Translations under genes and position numbers: made by a program
Source: Limnomonas spitsbergensis
Taxonomy: Eukaryota > Chlorophyta > Chlorophyceae > Chlamydomonadales
DNA: 64,000 nucleotides
Direction of reading: 5' to 3'
NCBI GenBank assembly: GCA_037349105.1
Contig: JAYJMM010000017.1
Location: 372,001 to 436,000 of the forward strand
Shown: positions 20,463 through 32,469 of the stretch, in pieces
Position numbering within the stretch: the first letter of the stretch is position 1
Layout: each line of letters begins with the position of its first letter
Notes under the pieces: generated by a model
The model's database searches: none
The model's input: only the letters and a program-made list of their open reading frames with translations
Told to the model about the DNA's origin: nothing

Positions 20463-23400
20463 TTAGAACTCTTGGTCACGGTGCATGGTGCCTGCTGACA
20501 AGTCCTTTCCATCGGAGGCAGCAGCACCACCCTCAGAAGTGTCTGAGAGCTCATCGTTGAGCGAGGACGCCCCTGATGCTGAATCCTGCATTTCAGCGTC
20601 ATGCCGCTGCCCGCGCCGCCGCCGCCGCTGCTGCTGTTGCTGCCCTGCTGCTGCCCCGCCTCCTGCGCTGCTGCCGTCGACAGCCCCAGCAGGCCCGCCG
20701 CCGCCGATGCTAGTGCCTCCATCCTCACCACTAAATCTAATGTGGGTATGGGGGTTTACAGCAACAGGGGAAGGAGCAACAGCAGTAGCTCTGATCCCTG
20801 ATGCTGCTGTTGTTGTTGCTGCTCCTGTTGCTGCTGTTGTCCCTTCCCCTGTTGCTGCCTCGCTTGCTGTTGCTGTTGCTGCCCCAGTTGCTGCTGCTTC
20901 TGTTGCTGTTGCTGCAGTTGCCTGCCGAGAAATCACATCCGCCCCGATCATCAGCGCGCAGTTGCGGCCAGCAATGGCCGCCATTTCCATGGCAGAGGCA
21001 GCGTTCTCAATCGCACTGACATAGCAGAGTGCCGGGCCCAGGCGGAAGGGCGCAAACGTCTCCGGCGGCTGGAAGCGGGGGTAGGCCTGCCAGTCCTCAT
21101 GCGCCAGCACTAGAGCACCACCGCCAAACAAGGCTATAATCAGAGAGCTGTTCAGGGGCTCTGGCGAGAAAACCTGACGAGCAGGGGAGTGGGCATCAAG
21201 GAGCAGGGGAAGAATCATGAGGTTTGGCGACAAAAACGATACATTTGAATTGAACGAAAAATATTCACCCCTTCTTCCCCCTCCCTGCCCCGATCCCCCC
21301 CCTTGGCAGCTCCTGTTGGGGGGGGTGCTTGGGCCTGCATGGTCGGCCCCGACCATGCTTGGGCCTGCATGGTCGGCCCCGACCCGATAGGGGGGGAAAT
21401 GACTGGTCACACCTTATAGCCTCAGGCCTCCACTTGGGGCTGTTGGCCGAATCCCCTCTGACCATGGGGGAGAACAAAAGAGTGGAGAATGTACACTGAA
21501 AATGATGTTCACACTTCTCGTCACACCTTGTACACCCGCTGGCCACCGGCCTCCAGCTTGGGGCTGATGGATGAAACCGGAGATGGTGCGTCATCCGTAA
21601 AGAGCACCATTTCTGATGGCAGGGCGCGCACGCCAAAGTAGGCGGACTGCAGCCGCCCCATCACAAACGTCGTCACGGTCCTCTGGAAGCTGCGAGGAAG
21701 CTGCGAAGAAGGCAAAGGCGCACGGACGCTGCTGGCTGGAGCTGCCGCAGCCGTGTTGCCTGACGCCTTGTCAAATATATCTATATCCTCGGATCTGGAT
21801 CTAGGATCCAGGGAAATCCCATCACAGGTCACCCACTTGCAGACGTGGGGTGTCCTGTCCGCAACGGATCCTCTAGTCAGATCTGGATCCACGCTGGCTG
21901 GATTTACATCTAAATGCATGTCGAAGACTATGCTGCTGGATTCCACCGGCGCGGCCAGGACCACCCCGTCAAACGGCCCGTGCGACCCTGCGGGAACAGG
22001 GGTAAGGGGATAAACAGTGCTGAAAACCATCAATCAAACCCCAGTTACAAGCAAAATAGGGGCCCATGCGACCCTTCAGGAAACGGGGGGAAGAAAATGA
22101 AAAGGAAAGTGCTGGAAACCCTCCTCCGCACTCCTCCCCAGGCTACACACAATATAGGGGCGCAGTTCACTAGGTCACTGCTGCATAACGAGCCCAGGCG
22201 GTGCACCAGCTTCATGTACCAGAGGGGGCAGAAAAATACGATTCGTACAAGCCAGGGTTTAAACGTTGGTTTGTAATCCCGTGACATGTGTGTGGGGTCG
22301 GCCAATACCTTGCGCCCTGGTTGCAAGGTTGAACATCCCTTCCGCCCCTGAGCTGACACGTGTGACCTCATGCAGCAGCAGGAGCGTTGCGTTGGCCGCG
22401 TTGAGCAGGCCTGCCGCAAGCTTTGCGTTGCCGCCTTCCACAGCCCACAGCCCTCCGCCAACAACAGGCAGAAAAGAGACCAGACCTGTGCGGTGGGGAG
22501 AGAGCAGGAGGGGGGTGGGGATAGAGCAGGAGGGGGGCTGGTGAGGAGAGATCAGGAGGGGGTCTGGTGGGGAGAGAGTAGGAGGGGGGCTGGTGGGGGA
22601 GAGCGGGAGGGGGGCTCGTGGGGAGAGAGCGGGAGGGAGGCTGGTAGGGAGAGAGCGGTGGAGGAGGTGGGGGCGAGAGCGGGAGGGTACTGGGGCAAAG
22701 AACAGGGTGTTGGAGAGCAGAGAGTGTGGACTCGACTTGTGCGGTGGGGAGAGCGTGGGAAGAGGGGTCGTTGATGAGGATCAAACTGGCTGCCATGGCG
22801 GGGGGGGGGGTGAGGGTATTGCTTTCACCAGGGGAGGCGGAGAGGGGGTGTCGATTCAACGTGATAGCCAGATGGGGGAGGGAGGGCCAGACTATGGGAA
22901 GAGGGCGTTGGTTGAGCCAGGGGAGAGGGAGTGGGCGGTAGGGGGTGTTGGTTCAACGTGATGGCCAGGTGGGAGAGGGAGGGCCAGACTATGGGAAGAG
23001 GGCGTTAGTCAAGCCAGGGGAGGAGAAAGCGTCCCAACGTGATGGCTGACTGGGGGAGGAAAATGTAAGGTGGTCAATTTAACCCCCTAAACTGTGTGTT
23101 AATTTGTTCACCCTCCCCCATAGAAAGGGCAATATTCAGGTTGATTTCCCCCAAACACACAGATAATGCGGGTTACCTTTGTTCTAACTGCAGCACTTCA
23201 TCCCTTAACCCTAGGACTGCTACTCCTTTAGCCTCTTGTCCTTCTTCCCGCACGGCCGCAAGACCTACTACGGCGTTGAGGTCCCTGCTCCCTACCTTTT
23301 AACTGCAGCACTCTATCCCTTAACCCTAAGGTGCTGCCCCTTCAGCCTCCTACCCCCTGCTGTCCCCCTCCCCGCACCACCTATTAAGGCGTTGGAGGTC

Positions 23401-26400
23401 CCTGCTCCCCTGGTAGGCATTGTATCGCTTAAGACCTAAACCCTAAGGTGCTGTCCCTTCAGCCTCCTGCCCCCTCCTGTCCCCCTCCCCGCACCACCTA
23501 TCAAGGCGTTGGAGGTCCCTGCTCCCCTGGAAGGCATTGTATCGCTTAAGACCTAAACCCTAAAGCTGCTGCCCCCTCAGCCACCTGCCCCCTCCTGCCC
23601 CCCTCCCCGCACCACCTGCTAAGGCGTTGAGGTCCCTGCTCCCCTGGTAGGCATTGCATCGCCTAAGACCTAATCCCTAAGGCTTCTGCAGCTTCAGCCA
23701 CCTGCCCCTCCTGCCCCCCTCCCTGCACCACCTGCTAAGGCGCTGAGGTCGCGGTTCCCTTGGTTGTCGTTGCATCGCTGAATCCCTAAACCCTAATGTT
23801 GCTGCCCCTCAGCCTCAAGCTGTACGGGTTTCACACTGCCCGGCCGTTCTCTAGTTAGCCTGTCGACTGGACTTTCCTTCCGTAGTTAGAAGTTGAACGA
23901 TGATCTTTCTTTGCTGTTGAACCCTCTCGTGTTCCTCCATGTCCACTGGGATTTCTGCCATTTTTCTGGTCCTAGTGAGCTTAACGAACTAGAGTGCCAC
24001 CCTTTGTAATCTCCTTGCCCTAGCCTGACGAACTTGAGTGTCACCGTTTGTGAATGTACGCTGCCACCTCCCCGCCCCTTGATAAGTCAGACTGACGGTA
24101 ATGTTTCTCTCTTCGTAAGGGTTTTAGCCACCACCTGTAAATTGTTGGGGGTGGTGGGAATAAACCACGAGATGGGGCAGCTAAAAGGGTTTTAGCAACC
24201 CCATGTGAACCTACGCTGCCACCTCTCCGCCTCTTGAACACTCTCTGATTCCGGCATCCTGTTCCTGTACCAGTTGGCCAGAACTTATATCCTTTTTACC
24301 TGCCCCCTCCTGCCCCCCTCCCCGCACCACGTGTCAAGGCGTTGGAGGTCCCTGCTACCCTGATCGCTTAATCCCGAAACCCCAAGGTTGCTGTCCCTTC
24401 AGCCTCCTGCCCCCTCCTGTCCCCATCCCTGCACCACCTGCTAAGGCGTTGAGGTCGCGGTTCCCTTGGTTGTAATTGCATCGGTTTATCGCTCCCGCCA
24501 GCTCGTTGGAAAAGTCCTTGGCCCCCCAGGACCACCAGAATTTGCCGAGGTACTCCTGCATGCCGGCAAGCAGCGCAGCGCTTAGTGGACACGACTTGAA
24601 TGGAAAAATTCGGTGAGTCCCATGAGACATATTCTTGGCCCCCCAGAATCGGCCAAGGTACTTCTGCGGGCCAGCAAGCAGCACAGCGTACAGGGCACTC
24701 CTCCTCAACTGAAAAATCTGGAGAGGCTCATTAGAATGTCCTTGACGCCTCATGACCTCTAGCAGCGGCCAAGATGCTCCTGCAGGCCAGCAAGCAGCGC
24801 AGCGCTCGGTGCACTCTGCTTGGACTGAATGAACTGGAAATGCTCGTTGGTAAAGTCCTGGGCTGCCCAGGACCACTTAAATCAGCCAAGGTACTCCTGC
24901 ATGCCGGCAAGCAGCGCAGCGCTGAGTGCACTCCACTCGGACTGGAAAATCTAGAGAGGTGCATTGGAAATATTCTTGACGCCCGAGGTCGACTAGCAGC
25001 GGCCAAGATACTCCTGCGTGTCGGCAAGCAGCGCAGCGCTCAGTGCACTCCACCTTCACTGGAAAACCTAGAAAGGCTCATTGGAAATGATTTTGGCGGC
25101 CCAAGACCAGCAGAAGCCGCCAAGACACTCCTGCAGGCCATGAAGCAGCGCAGCGCTCGGTGCAAAAAGCTCCTTGAACTGATATTTTTTCAAGCCTACA
25201 AATCCGAATTTTTTCTCTGCTCCACCCTATGAGGCACAGTCTGTTCATCCCTATATCTGTTTCATCCTCTACCTACCTACTGGTATATGCAACTGCTTTC
25301 TTTTTCCTGCAGAGCCCTATGAGGCGCGGTCTGTTTTTCCTATATCTGTTTCATCCTCTTTGTGTTACAACTTCCATCAGTGACAGCTCCTTGGACTCCA
25401 AAACCTGCAAACCCGCAGATCCTTATATTACCTTTCTTCACACCCCTGGGAGGCGCAGGTTGTTTCTTCCTATACCTGTTTCAACCTCTATTTGTAACAA
25501 CCTTCATCTGTAACAGCCCCCTTAATCATCAGGCACCGAGCAGCATGCGCACGCACACAAGCGCACGCATGAGCCTCAACGCTGCCTGGCCGGCACATTC
25601 TGGCTGCATGCACACCCCTGAATGCCATTATTGTCGGCAGCATGCTTATGGTATACGCAGCATTCGTATGCGCAGCAGCATCACGCAGCATTTGAGGCAA
25701 CATTCTCACGCAGCGTCGTTACGCAGCATTCTTCAAGAGGGCATCATGATTATCTCGGGGCACAGTGTTGTCTGCGACCACACAGTGGCAGGGCTGGCTG
25801 ATGGGCAACATGCCCTTCAATGCAATATCCTTCAATGCAATATCCTTTAATACGTATATTCACATGCATGTGCCGCAGGTTGGTCACACACACATACCAG
25901 TCTGTACGAACTGTATATTTAAATGCCTTTAATTAAAAAAATTCTAAATTAATCATGTTGGCCGTGTTTGCTCTGGGGCCAAATAGAGAAAATCCCTCCA
26001 TTTCCAACTAAGACTACCATGGCAGCTTAACGAGCATTCATATTTTAAACAATTTCTCATGCCGAAACAACAGGGATTTTCTTCATTTTGAGGAATGAAA
26101 ATCCGAATCTGACGCATACCAGTGAACATACATTCAGGATCTATTCACCTCCATGCGCCTCTCACACTTCAGCTGCGTCGAGTAGAACAGCCCCAAGGCT
26201 TCCAGCATCTCCTACTTGTAGAGTTCCCCTAAACCCTGAACCCTAGACTAATTTAAAACCCTTAGCCCTAAACCCCATTCACCTTCATGTGTTGCTCACA
26301 CGTCAGCTGTGTCAAGTTGAACAGCCCCATAGCCTCCAGCATCTCCCGTGGACTATCAAACACCCGGCCAGCATCTTGCCAGCCGTACACCTGCTTGAAG

Positions 26401-29400
26401 CTGTTCCACACCTGAAGAGCAGTACAGGCTGTACATATTGAGGTACCGTGCGGTACACTTTGATGTGCGGTCTCTTTGCCTGGGCATGCGCACTGCTTAT
26501 ATGCCCACAAGCATATGGTCCTGCCATACCGTAGCTTCGAACCGCTGCTCGAAACTAGGGCTGGCACATCAAGGTGGGCTTCAGGTAAAAATAATCATCG
26601 ACAATTAAACCCCCACAAAAGGCACACCACATGCAGCACTCACATGCCTGAATGAGTTCTGTCCAGCGGCACTGTACGCAGCCCCCTCCCATTGTTGTTA
26701 AAAAAACAACCCGCCTCTGATAGGATGATTTAAATATATATTGTTGAAATTTAATAAATTATCTGAGCAGGGGAGGTACACCCTCCAGCCCCTAGAGTTC
26801 AATTGGGGTCGCTTTTTCCACAACTCAGCTTGAGGAGCTTGGGCTGACTGGAGCAAACCCGATCCAGCTGGGCGAGCTGTTTGTCAACAACGCTCCAACA
26901 CAGGCCCAATGCATATCCAAACCAAACCAAATCCAGCCCACGACTATTGGCCAAAGCGGCATGGCTGGCGACAAACAGGGCCCCCGGCCAGAGGCCGGGA
27001 GGTAGCTGACATGTAGCTGAATCACGAGAAAAAATAAACACTGGTCCCTGGCGTCACTTCCCTGCCGGACGGCTCAATCGTAGCACTCCGGAAAACTTGC
27101 CGGTATCACACGGGACTGAACACCACTTGCCTCCAGGGTGTGTCTGCCATACAGTAGCGGGGATGGTCCGTACCTCCAGGCGGTAGTGGCCAGCGATGTC
27201 CACGAAGCCGTCTGCGTTGCAGGCAGTGCGCGTTACGCGAGTGTTTGCGTTATTGCGAGTACCGGCCCATGCATGGTATACTGCCGGTCCATGCATGGTG
27301 TACTGCCGGCCCATGCATGGTGCACTGCCGGCCCATGCATGGTGTACTGCCAGCCCATGCATAATGCACTGCCGGCCCATGCATGGTGTACTGCCGGCCC
27401 ATGCATGGTGCACTGCCGGCCCATGCATGGTGCACTGCCGGCCCATGCATGGTGCACTGCCGGCCCATGCATGATGCACTGCCGGTTATTTAAAGAGTGC
27501 CGGCCCATGCATGCCGTGCTGGCCCATGCATGGGGATTGGCAGGCAGCATCATAGATTCACACTACTTGGGCCCTGTATCGCCTACATCACTGGTCCCCC
27601 CTTGTATTTTGGATTGCAAAGGTCCATGCATGGTGAGACATGAGGGACAGTTGGGGCAATGGGGCCCCTATCCGTTATCACCGTACCATACTGTGCAGTG
27701 CTGTGCCAATGTGCTGTTATTCAGAAATGGTAATTACGGTCCCTTACTGGTAAAAATAGCTGATTTAGCCTTGAAATAACGGTGACTGAAATTCAGCTAC
27801 GTAACTAAGCCAGCGTAAGGACCGTAATCAGCACAGCACTGGTCGCAAGCAGTGAGGTGGCGGCCACCAGTTTGATGCATGTAGTATAGACGTGGCCAAT
27901 GGACCAAAATGCGCAATGTGTCCTGGGTGCACATGCCCATGCACCCATGCCCATGCGCCCATGCGCCCATGCGCCCATACCCTGGGAAATGGGCTGGGGC
28001 GCTGCCTCCTTTCCCACGTCCGTCTCTCCAAGGCGATGATTCCTCCTTCCCCTCCCTCCCTCCCTCCCTCCCTCCCTCCCTCCCTCCCTCCCTCCTCTCC
28101 ATTTCGCCCTCCCTCCCTCCCACCTTTCTATTCCAACCTCCCTCCTCTCCTTACCTCCCTCCTTCCCTCCCTCCCTCCCACCTTTCTATTCCACCCTCCC
28201 TCCTCTCCTTACCTCCCTCCCTCCCACCTTTATATTCCGCCCTCCCTCCTCTCCTTTCAGCCCTCCCTCCCTCCCACCTTTCTATTCCTCCCTCCCTCCC
28301 TCCTCTCCTTTCCTCCCTCCCTCCCTCCCACCTTTCTATTCCTCCCTCCCTCCCTCCCTCCTCTCCTTTCCTCCCTCCCTCCCTCCCTCCCTCCCTCCCA
28401 CCTTTCTATTTCTCCCTCCCTCCCTCCTCTCCTTTCAGCCCACCCTCCCTCCCACCTTTCTATTCCTCCCTCCCTCCCTCCCACCTTTCTATTCCTCCTT
28501 CCCTCCCTCCCTCCTCTCCTTTCAGCCCTCCCTCCCTCCCACCTTTCTTTTCCGCCCTCCCTCCTGTCCTTTCAGCCCTCCCTCCCTCCCACCTTTCTAT
28601 TCCGCCCTCTCTCCTCTCCCTCCCTCCCTCCCTCCCTCCCTCCCTCCCACCCACCTATCTATTCCTCCCTCCCTCCCCCTTTTCCTCCATCCTTCTCTCT
28701 GGCGATTTCCACGCCCTCCCTCCCTTATCCCAATGTTCCCTGATTTCTATCAAGCGAAGCTCGTAATTCAGTGCATGTGCGTGTTTTGATTTTAGCAGGC
28801 AACGTGCCGGGCCTGTCGCCCAACACCCGAACCCTGACAAACAGCACCCGCTGTAAGGCGCGCTCTGGAACCTAATCCATAAACCCTGAGCTAGATACTC
28901 CTTATTTCAGTGGTTATCACTCTTTTGTCATACCTTCCAGTCCCCATATTTGTGCCAGTTCCCCTGTCCTCACACTTGTGTGGCATCCCCCTTCATACCT
29001 GATTATACACAAAGCTCTTTCCATTGAAGATGGACAGCCCATCGCCAGCATCCCCCGGCTGAACCGTGGCAAGACCCAGCTTCTTGACAGCTTCCACCAG
29101 GTAGCGGTTTCGATCAGACGCGATGGACGCGCCGAGCTCCAAGGCCTGCCCAGTGCAGGAAAAGTGAAAATGGACAACAGCCGACATTCTTCTGGGCAAT
29201 AATGGATCCATAATCTGGCACAGATGCCGCCACGCTCTGGCTCACATGTTGCCAATGATGGCTTTTTTTATGGACAGCTCTTATTCAAAAAGAGTGGCGC
29301 TGCGCAGTACATGCGTAGTGCGAGATATTCCAGTTTTCAGATATTAAAATAGCAGTCTCTGCACCTATATTACAAGGGCTGCCATTGACGACATCAGCCA

Positions 29401-31409
29401 TTGACCTGACCTCCCCAACCCCAACCCAAATACTCCCTAGAGCAGTGACACGTAAGCTTGTCATATGAACATATGGTACACTGAATTTGCCAGTGAATGG
29501 CCTTCCCTCGAGCAGGAATCAAGTATGTATTTCATAGCTGCCATCAGAATTTTGACCCAACCAATCCATTTCAGGCGGAGCGCTCTTGTGGACGATCCAT
29601 AAGTAGTAATGAAATGTATGCCTTCCCCCCAAAGAACGCTCATTATGAGGTAAGGCGGGCACATCCACTGTATCTTTCTGCATATGTTATGCACAAAGTG
29701 TGCAGATACTAATATTTTCCCGTGTCCAACCTGGACAGAGTGATCTGGTGCCTCTGAGAGGCACCAGATCATGGTTCATATTATGGCCCTCAAGGCCACC
29801 AATGGCAGGCCACCCTCGGGCCGCCAAAAGACCCGAACTGGACCAGCTGACAGACACAGGCCCAAGCAGCAGGGCTGGCCACACCTGGGGCCTCCAGCCG
29901 GTGGCCGGACTGTAGCTGACATGTAGCAGAGTCTACACAAAAAAAGGAAAGACAGCACCAGACCCAGGTCAGAGGGGTACGGAGTCACAGACCAGCTCCT
30001 CCTCGGCCTCTTCCTTAATACACCGGTGCGGCAATCCCTGGTTAAACAAAGTCCCTATCCCTGGAAAAGCCAGGACACTTTATGTGATTCGTCACAGAAT
30101 CATACGACCACGTTGGAGCTTTCATGACTGATTTGCAGTGATTGCAGTGTCACTCGACCCAATTCCCGCTGGGATTCCTCTCTTGGCCTGGCAGATCTCA
30201 CAACAGCTGGGGAACACCGACATGCCTGATGGATCTTCCAACAGACAAGCAAAACCATGCTAGGCAGGTGCGTAAGTATGCCTGACCCGCACCCATCCAA
30301 ATGCCCTGTTCACATGAACACCCATGCCACATTGGCTTGTACTGTAGTCGTTTCAGCCTCTTTCACTCTTTCATCGAGGGTTTCAGCTACATTCGAGCTA
30401 CAGCCCGGCCTGTGACGGACAGGCTGGTCGCAGTCCTCTTGTTTGAATGCAGGTCAAGGTTTGGTCACCATCGGCCTAGTCCTCTGGGCCTAGTGGGGGC
30501 CGCCCGGAAGCCCCCCCCACAGATTGTCTACAGTGCACTGAAATAATACCGGCCTCTACTTGGCCACCCACTATCATTTGGTTTGCCAATCAGGGCAAAC
30601 AGGAAGAAAGTATAAAGGTATGAATAAGCTAGACTTTGCTGTTGTACCGATACAGTAATGGAAGCCCCATGCAACAGCCTGTGAGCGCTCCATGCCAGGT
30701 CACAGCCCCGAGCTGCGATGTTCCCAGAACTCTCAACTCCAAACAGACCTAGTTCACACAGTTACGTACCAACTATATGCATACTCCTCACTGTTTTCTG
30801 GGTTCAGGCTCAGACGCAAGATGGTTTCATATACGTTAGTGGCAATATTCTTTCAACCTCGCATCGCTCTGTGTTCTATGATTTATCGAGACTTAAACAA
30901 TAGCTTCGGTAGCTTTCCGTCTTCCTATCTCACCTGTTACATACAGCAGGCGACATGCTACTGGCCATGCAAGCTGTGTGAGCAGGCCAACGGTCCGTTT
31001 AGGGTGCTTCAGCATCAACACGGCCTGCGGCCGGCAGGGCTGGGCACTTCTGCTTGCTTCATGGGCCATCGGCTGTTGCCAACAGGGCTTTGGTCACCAT
31101 CTACTCAGTCTTGGCCGCCCGGCAGGACCCCAAAGACAGTCTGGTACATTTCGAAATAAACCCTAGTGCAGGCCCACCCAAGGTCACCTGGCCCTGGTAT
31201 TCAAAGCTGTGGGCCCTGCCTCCTGCTCGCGGTGACGCCTCGAACACATGCAACTCAGCTTCTTTGCCCAGCGCTTCTCGGAGCTGCTTTGCTGCGAAGG
31301 CCCCGCCCATACCAGCGCCGATAATGGCGATCCGGGGCGCTTGCGCTGTGGCAGGCTGGGCTGAGCAAGCCAAGGAAACCAGCAGCAGAAAAAGCAACAT
31401 ATGATGCAT
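20463..31409 (-). CDS. PCYOX1-like: Prenylcysteine oxidase / farnesylcysteine lyase-like flavoprotein
   Basis: This FAD enzyme family cleaves the thioether of prenylcysteine released from degraded prenylated proteins. Supported minus-strand exons: 31409-31188, 29145-28999, 26411-26283, 24555-24438, 22485-22309, 21987-21527 and 21173-20463. Residues 1-24 form a signal peptide, followed by the FAD-binding IAIIGAGMGG (27-36) and an acidic strand end. The later exons give FKQVYGWQDAGRVFDS, NYNQGNRDLNALAG, GLWAVEGGNAKLAAGL, RSFQRTVTTFVMG and FSPEPLNSS up to ENAASAMEMAAIAGRN, all in family order. Phases fit across the last five. About 30-40 residues between the exons at 28999 and 26411 are unplaced (candidate pieces at 27922-27840 and 27211-27174). 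The protein extends about 130 residues past the usual C-terminus in an Ala/Thr/Gly/Gln-rich, then acidic tail. The 5' end of the exon at 24555 could instead be at 24516. Confidence 0.88.
21413..21475 (-). repeat. Donor-edge copy of the PCYOX exon at 21527-21987
   Basis: The true exon ends at 21527 with VYK and GTGTGACG. A copy 114 bp downstream keeps GTGTGACC (edge 21413) and the preceding cctccacttggggctg, matching cctccagcttggggctga of the exon. Confidence 0.85.
22060..22095 (-). repeat. Acceptor-edge copy of the PCYOX exon at 21527-21987
   Basis: cccatgcgacccttcaggaa on the plus strand matches cccgtgcgaccctgcgggaa at the true acceptor (21987), 86 bp away. On the minus strand it still ends AAG before GGTCGCA. 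Confidence 0.75.
22490..23060. repeat. G-rich repeats upstream of the PCYOX exon at 22309-22485
   Basis: Units of ggggagagagcgggaggggg-type sequence (22495-22700) are followed by two or more copies of gtgttggttcaacgtgatggccag type. At about 22728-22760, ctcgacttgtgcggtgggga copies the exon's own acceptor edge (cagacctgtgcggtgggga). Confidence 0.75.
23180..23850 (-). repeat. Five tandem copies of the donor edge of the PCYOX exon at 24438-24555
   Basis: The minus-strand edge encoding DLNALAG, followed by GTGGTGC, recurs at about 23732, 23616, 23498, 23381 and 23263, with period 116-118 bp. The furthest copy still reads RDLNAVVGLAA. A further copy sits nearer the exon at about 24295-24375 (edge near 24331). 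The stretch between (23850-24290) holds no exon I can support. Confidence 0.9.
24600..25175 (-). repeat. Five tandem copies of the acceptor edge of the PCYOX exon at 24438-24555
   Basis: Edges equivalent to 24555 recur at about 24663, 24779, 24896, 25013 and 25130, spaced 108, 116, 117, 117 and 117 bp. Most keep CAG followed by a sequence like GAGTACCTTGGC. The period equals the exon length (118 nt). Plus-strand open frames here are by-products. Confidence 0.9.
26140..26225 (-). repeat. Donor-edge copy of the PCYOX exon at 26283-26411
   Basis: On the minus strand this reads EMLEALGLFYSTQLKCERRME before a GTGAATAG, against EMLEAMGLFNLTQLTCEQHM before GTGAATGG in the exon, 134 bp away. An in-frame TAG just before it shows it is not coding. 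Confidence 0.9.
26920..27040. repeat. Dispersed repeat family B copy
   Basis: Shows tattggccaaagcggcatgg, ggcccccggccagaggccgg and gtagctgacatgtagctgaa, then an A-rich end. It lies in a PCYOX intron. Confidence 0.75.
27174..27211 (-). CDS. Candidate 38-nt exon of the PCYOX gene
   Basis: Bounded on the minus strand by GCAG above 27211 and GTACGG below 27174; one frame reads GFVDIAGHYRLE. It lies where a missing segment of the protein is expected, but 38 nt does not by itself restore the frame, and I do not see a clear family match. It would need another small exon, possibly 27922-27840. Confidence 0.25.
27264..27540. repeat. 22-bp tandem array with ATGCAT palindrome
   Basis: About twelve units of ggcccatgcatggtgcactgcc, period 22, in a PCYOX intron. 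All frames are open on both strands because no stop occurs in the unit. Confidence 0.93.
27696..27841. mobile_element. Small MITE with 10-bp terminal inverted repeats
   Basis: Begins cagtgctgtg and ends cacagcactg (exact inverted repeats); 146 bp. The inner part is also largely inverted (attacggtcc and ggaccgtaat). A related copy with the same internal actgaaattcagctacgtaa is at about 53291-53420. I see no clear target duplication. Confidence 0.7.
28045..28690. repeat. CCCT/CCTC pyrimidine array
   Basis: Runs of ccctccctccct are interspersed with cccacctttctattcc about every 40-60 bp. It is a long pyrimidine tract on the plus strand (purine on the gene's sense strand) in a PCYOX intron. The open frames are compositional. 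Confidence 0.95.
29795..29945. repeat. Dispersed repeat family B copy
   Basis: One of the most complete copies: a ggcaggccacc start, ggaccagctgacag, cagggctggccacacc, ggggcctccagccggtggcc, gactgtagctgacatgtagc, then an A-run. Confidence 0.8.
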
Positions 31410-31744
31410 CTTTATGTTATTCGTGTAATGTGAAACATGCAGGCCGTTGTGTCCGAACTTCGATCTCGCAACTGAAAAGCCCTGTGCATGTGGGTAACGG
31501 AGCGAGCGAAGCACACGTGGTCACTCAGTCGAGCGTTGATCACGGCGATCAGAAGTACCCACCGACCAATCATGCTACCCCACGCTCGTATGCTTTGCAC
31601 TCGTACATTCTCTACCTGGTTGAGAGAGGAGAGGAAGTCATATGAAGATGGTTCGTGGACGCGCGATGGGAGGCCCTCACAGGCTCACACGCTCCACGGT
31701 GCTCGAGAGAGTCCTCGTGAAGACGTGAGGGCACAGTGCACATG

Positions 31745-32260
31745 TCAACACTTTTCGGCAGAGCCCCTCCAGGCGGCCGAAGGTCGCGGGGGCGAAGCCC
31801 CCGGAGTCCGTATCCGTCCGTCAGTCAGTCGGTCTGTCAGCCCGATGTTTCTGGAACGTCACGGAAACTTTATGCGCTACAGCGCAAATCAACCGGCTAT
31901 ATTTATTAAGGTTATTCCTGCCAGACCTCAACGGCCGAGGTGCAGAAATGAGAAAGTCAGCTACCAAGGCTGGATCTCATAGCGGATGACGTTAAGGTGT
32001 TGTCACGCTGTCCCTGGTGTCACGCGACAGGCCGACAGCTGCAGCTTCGCCTCTCTACGCGCAATTTGATATGCATCACTAAAAACACGCACTTTGCCAG
32101 CTATAGAGTTGTGACAAATATTTTGAAATCCTGCAACATGGTGAGGGGGTTTGCATGGGGTCCAGTTGACCCCGTCCGCACCTGCACATGCCCTCTGAAC
32201 AGTCACATGCCCGACTGCTCTGCCGTTTTTCGTGCTGCGCAGCAGTACCTATGATTACTT
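31745..32260 (+). mobile_element. Family C element, copy 1 (about 515 bp)
   Basis: Nearly the whole stretch is matched in inverted orientation at 49890-50405. One end has a strong hairpin, gggggcgaagccccc, next to ggcggccgaaggtcgc, followed by a gtcag microsatellite. The other end is gctgcgcagcagtacc. No long frame is shared by both copies, so it is non-autonomous. Confidence 0.85.
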
Positions 32261-32469
32261 GTCGCCTACCAATGTGAGGTGTACGTTGATATTGCGCCTC
32301 TGGGCCTTGCTAGAAAAAGCTCTGCCATGTGGGCGCCCAACCGTCCAGATGGGAGGGGGGGAAACTCGAGATGGAAGGGAAGGAGGGGAGGTAAACAAAA
32401 TAAAGATCAATGTACTCTTGCAATACAGAGGAAGGCAGACTCTAGGGGGTCTTTCTGGGGTGAATGCCG

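Noticed and set aside
20485..21024. Plus-strand Ala/Pro/Cys-rich frame
   Set aside because: Antisense shadow of the last PCYOX exon.
24774..25232. Plus-strand frame with a 39-residue repeat resembling ankyrin-like helices
   Set aside because: The repeat comes from minus-strand acceptor-edge copies of a PCYOX exon; no ankyrin consensus is present.
27892..28766. Pro/Ser/Leu-rich frames of about 285 codons
   Set aside because: Pyrimidine tract with a short interspersed unit; no splice or family support.
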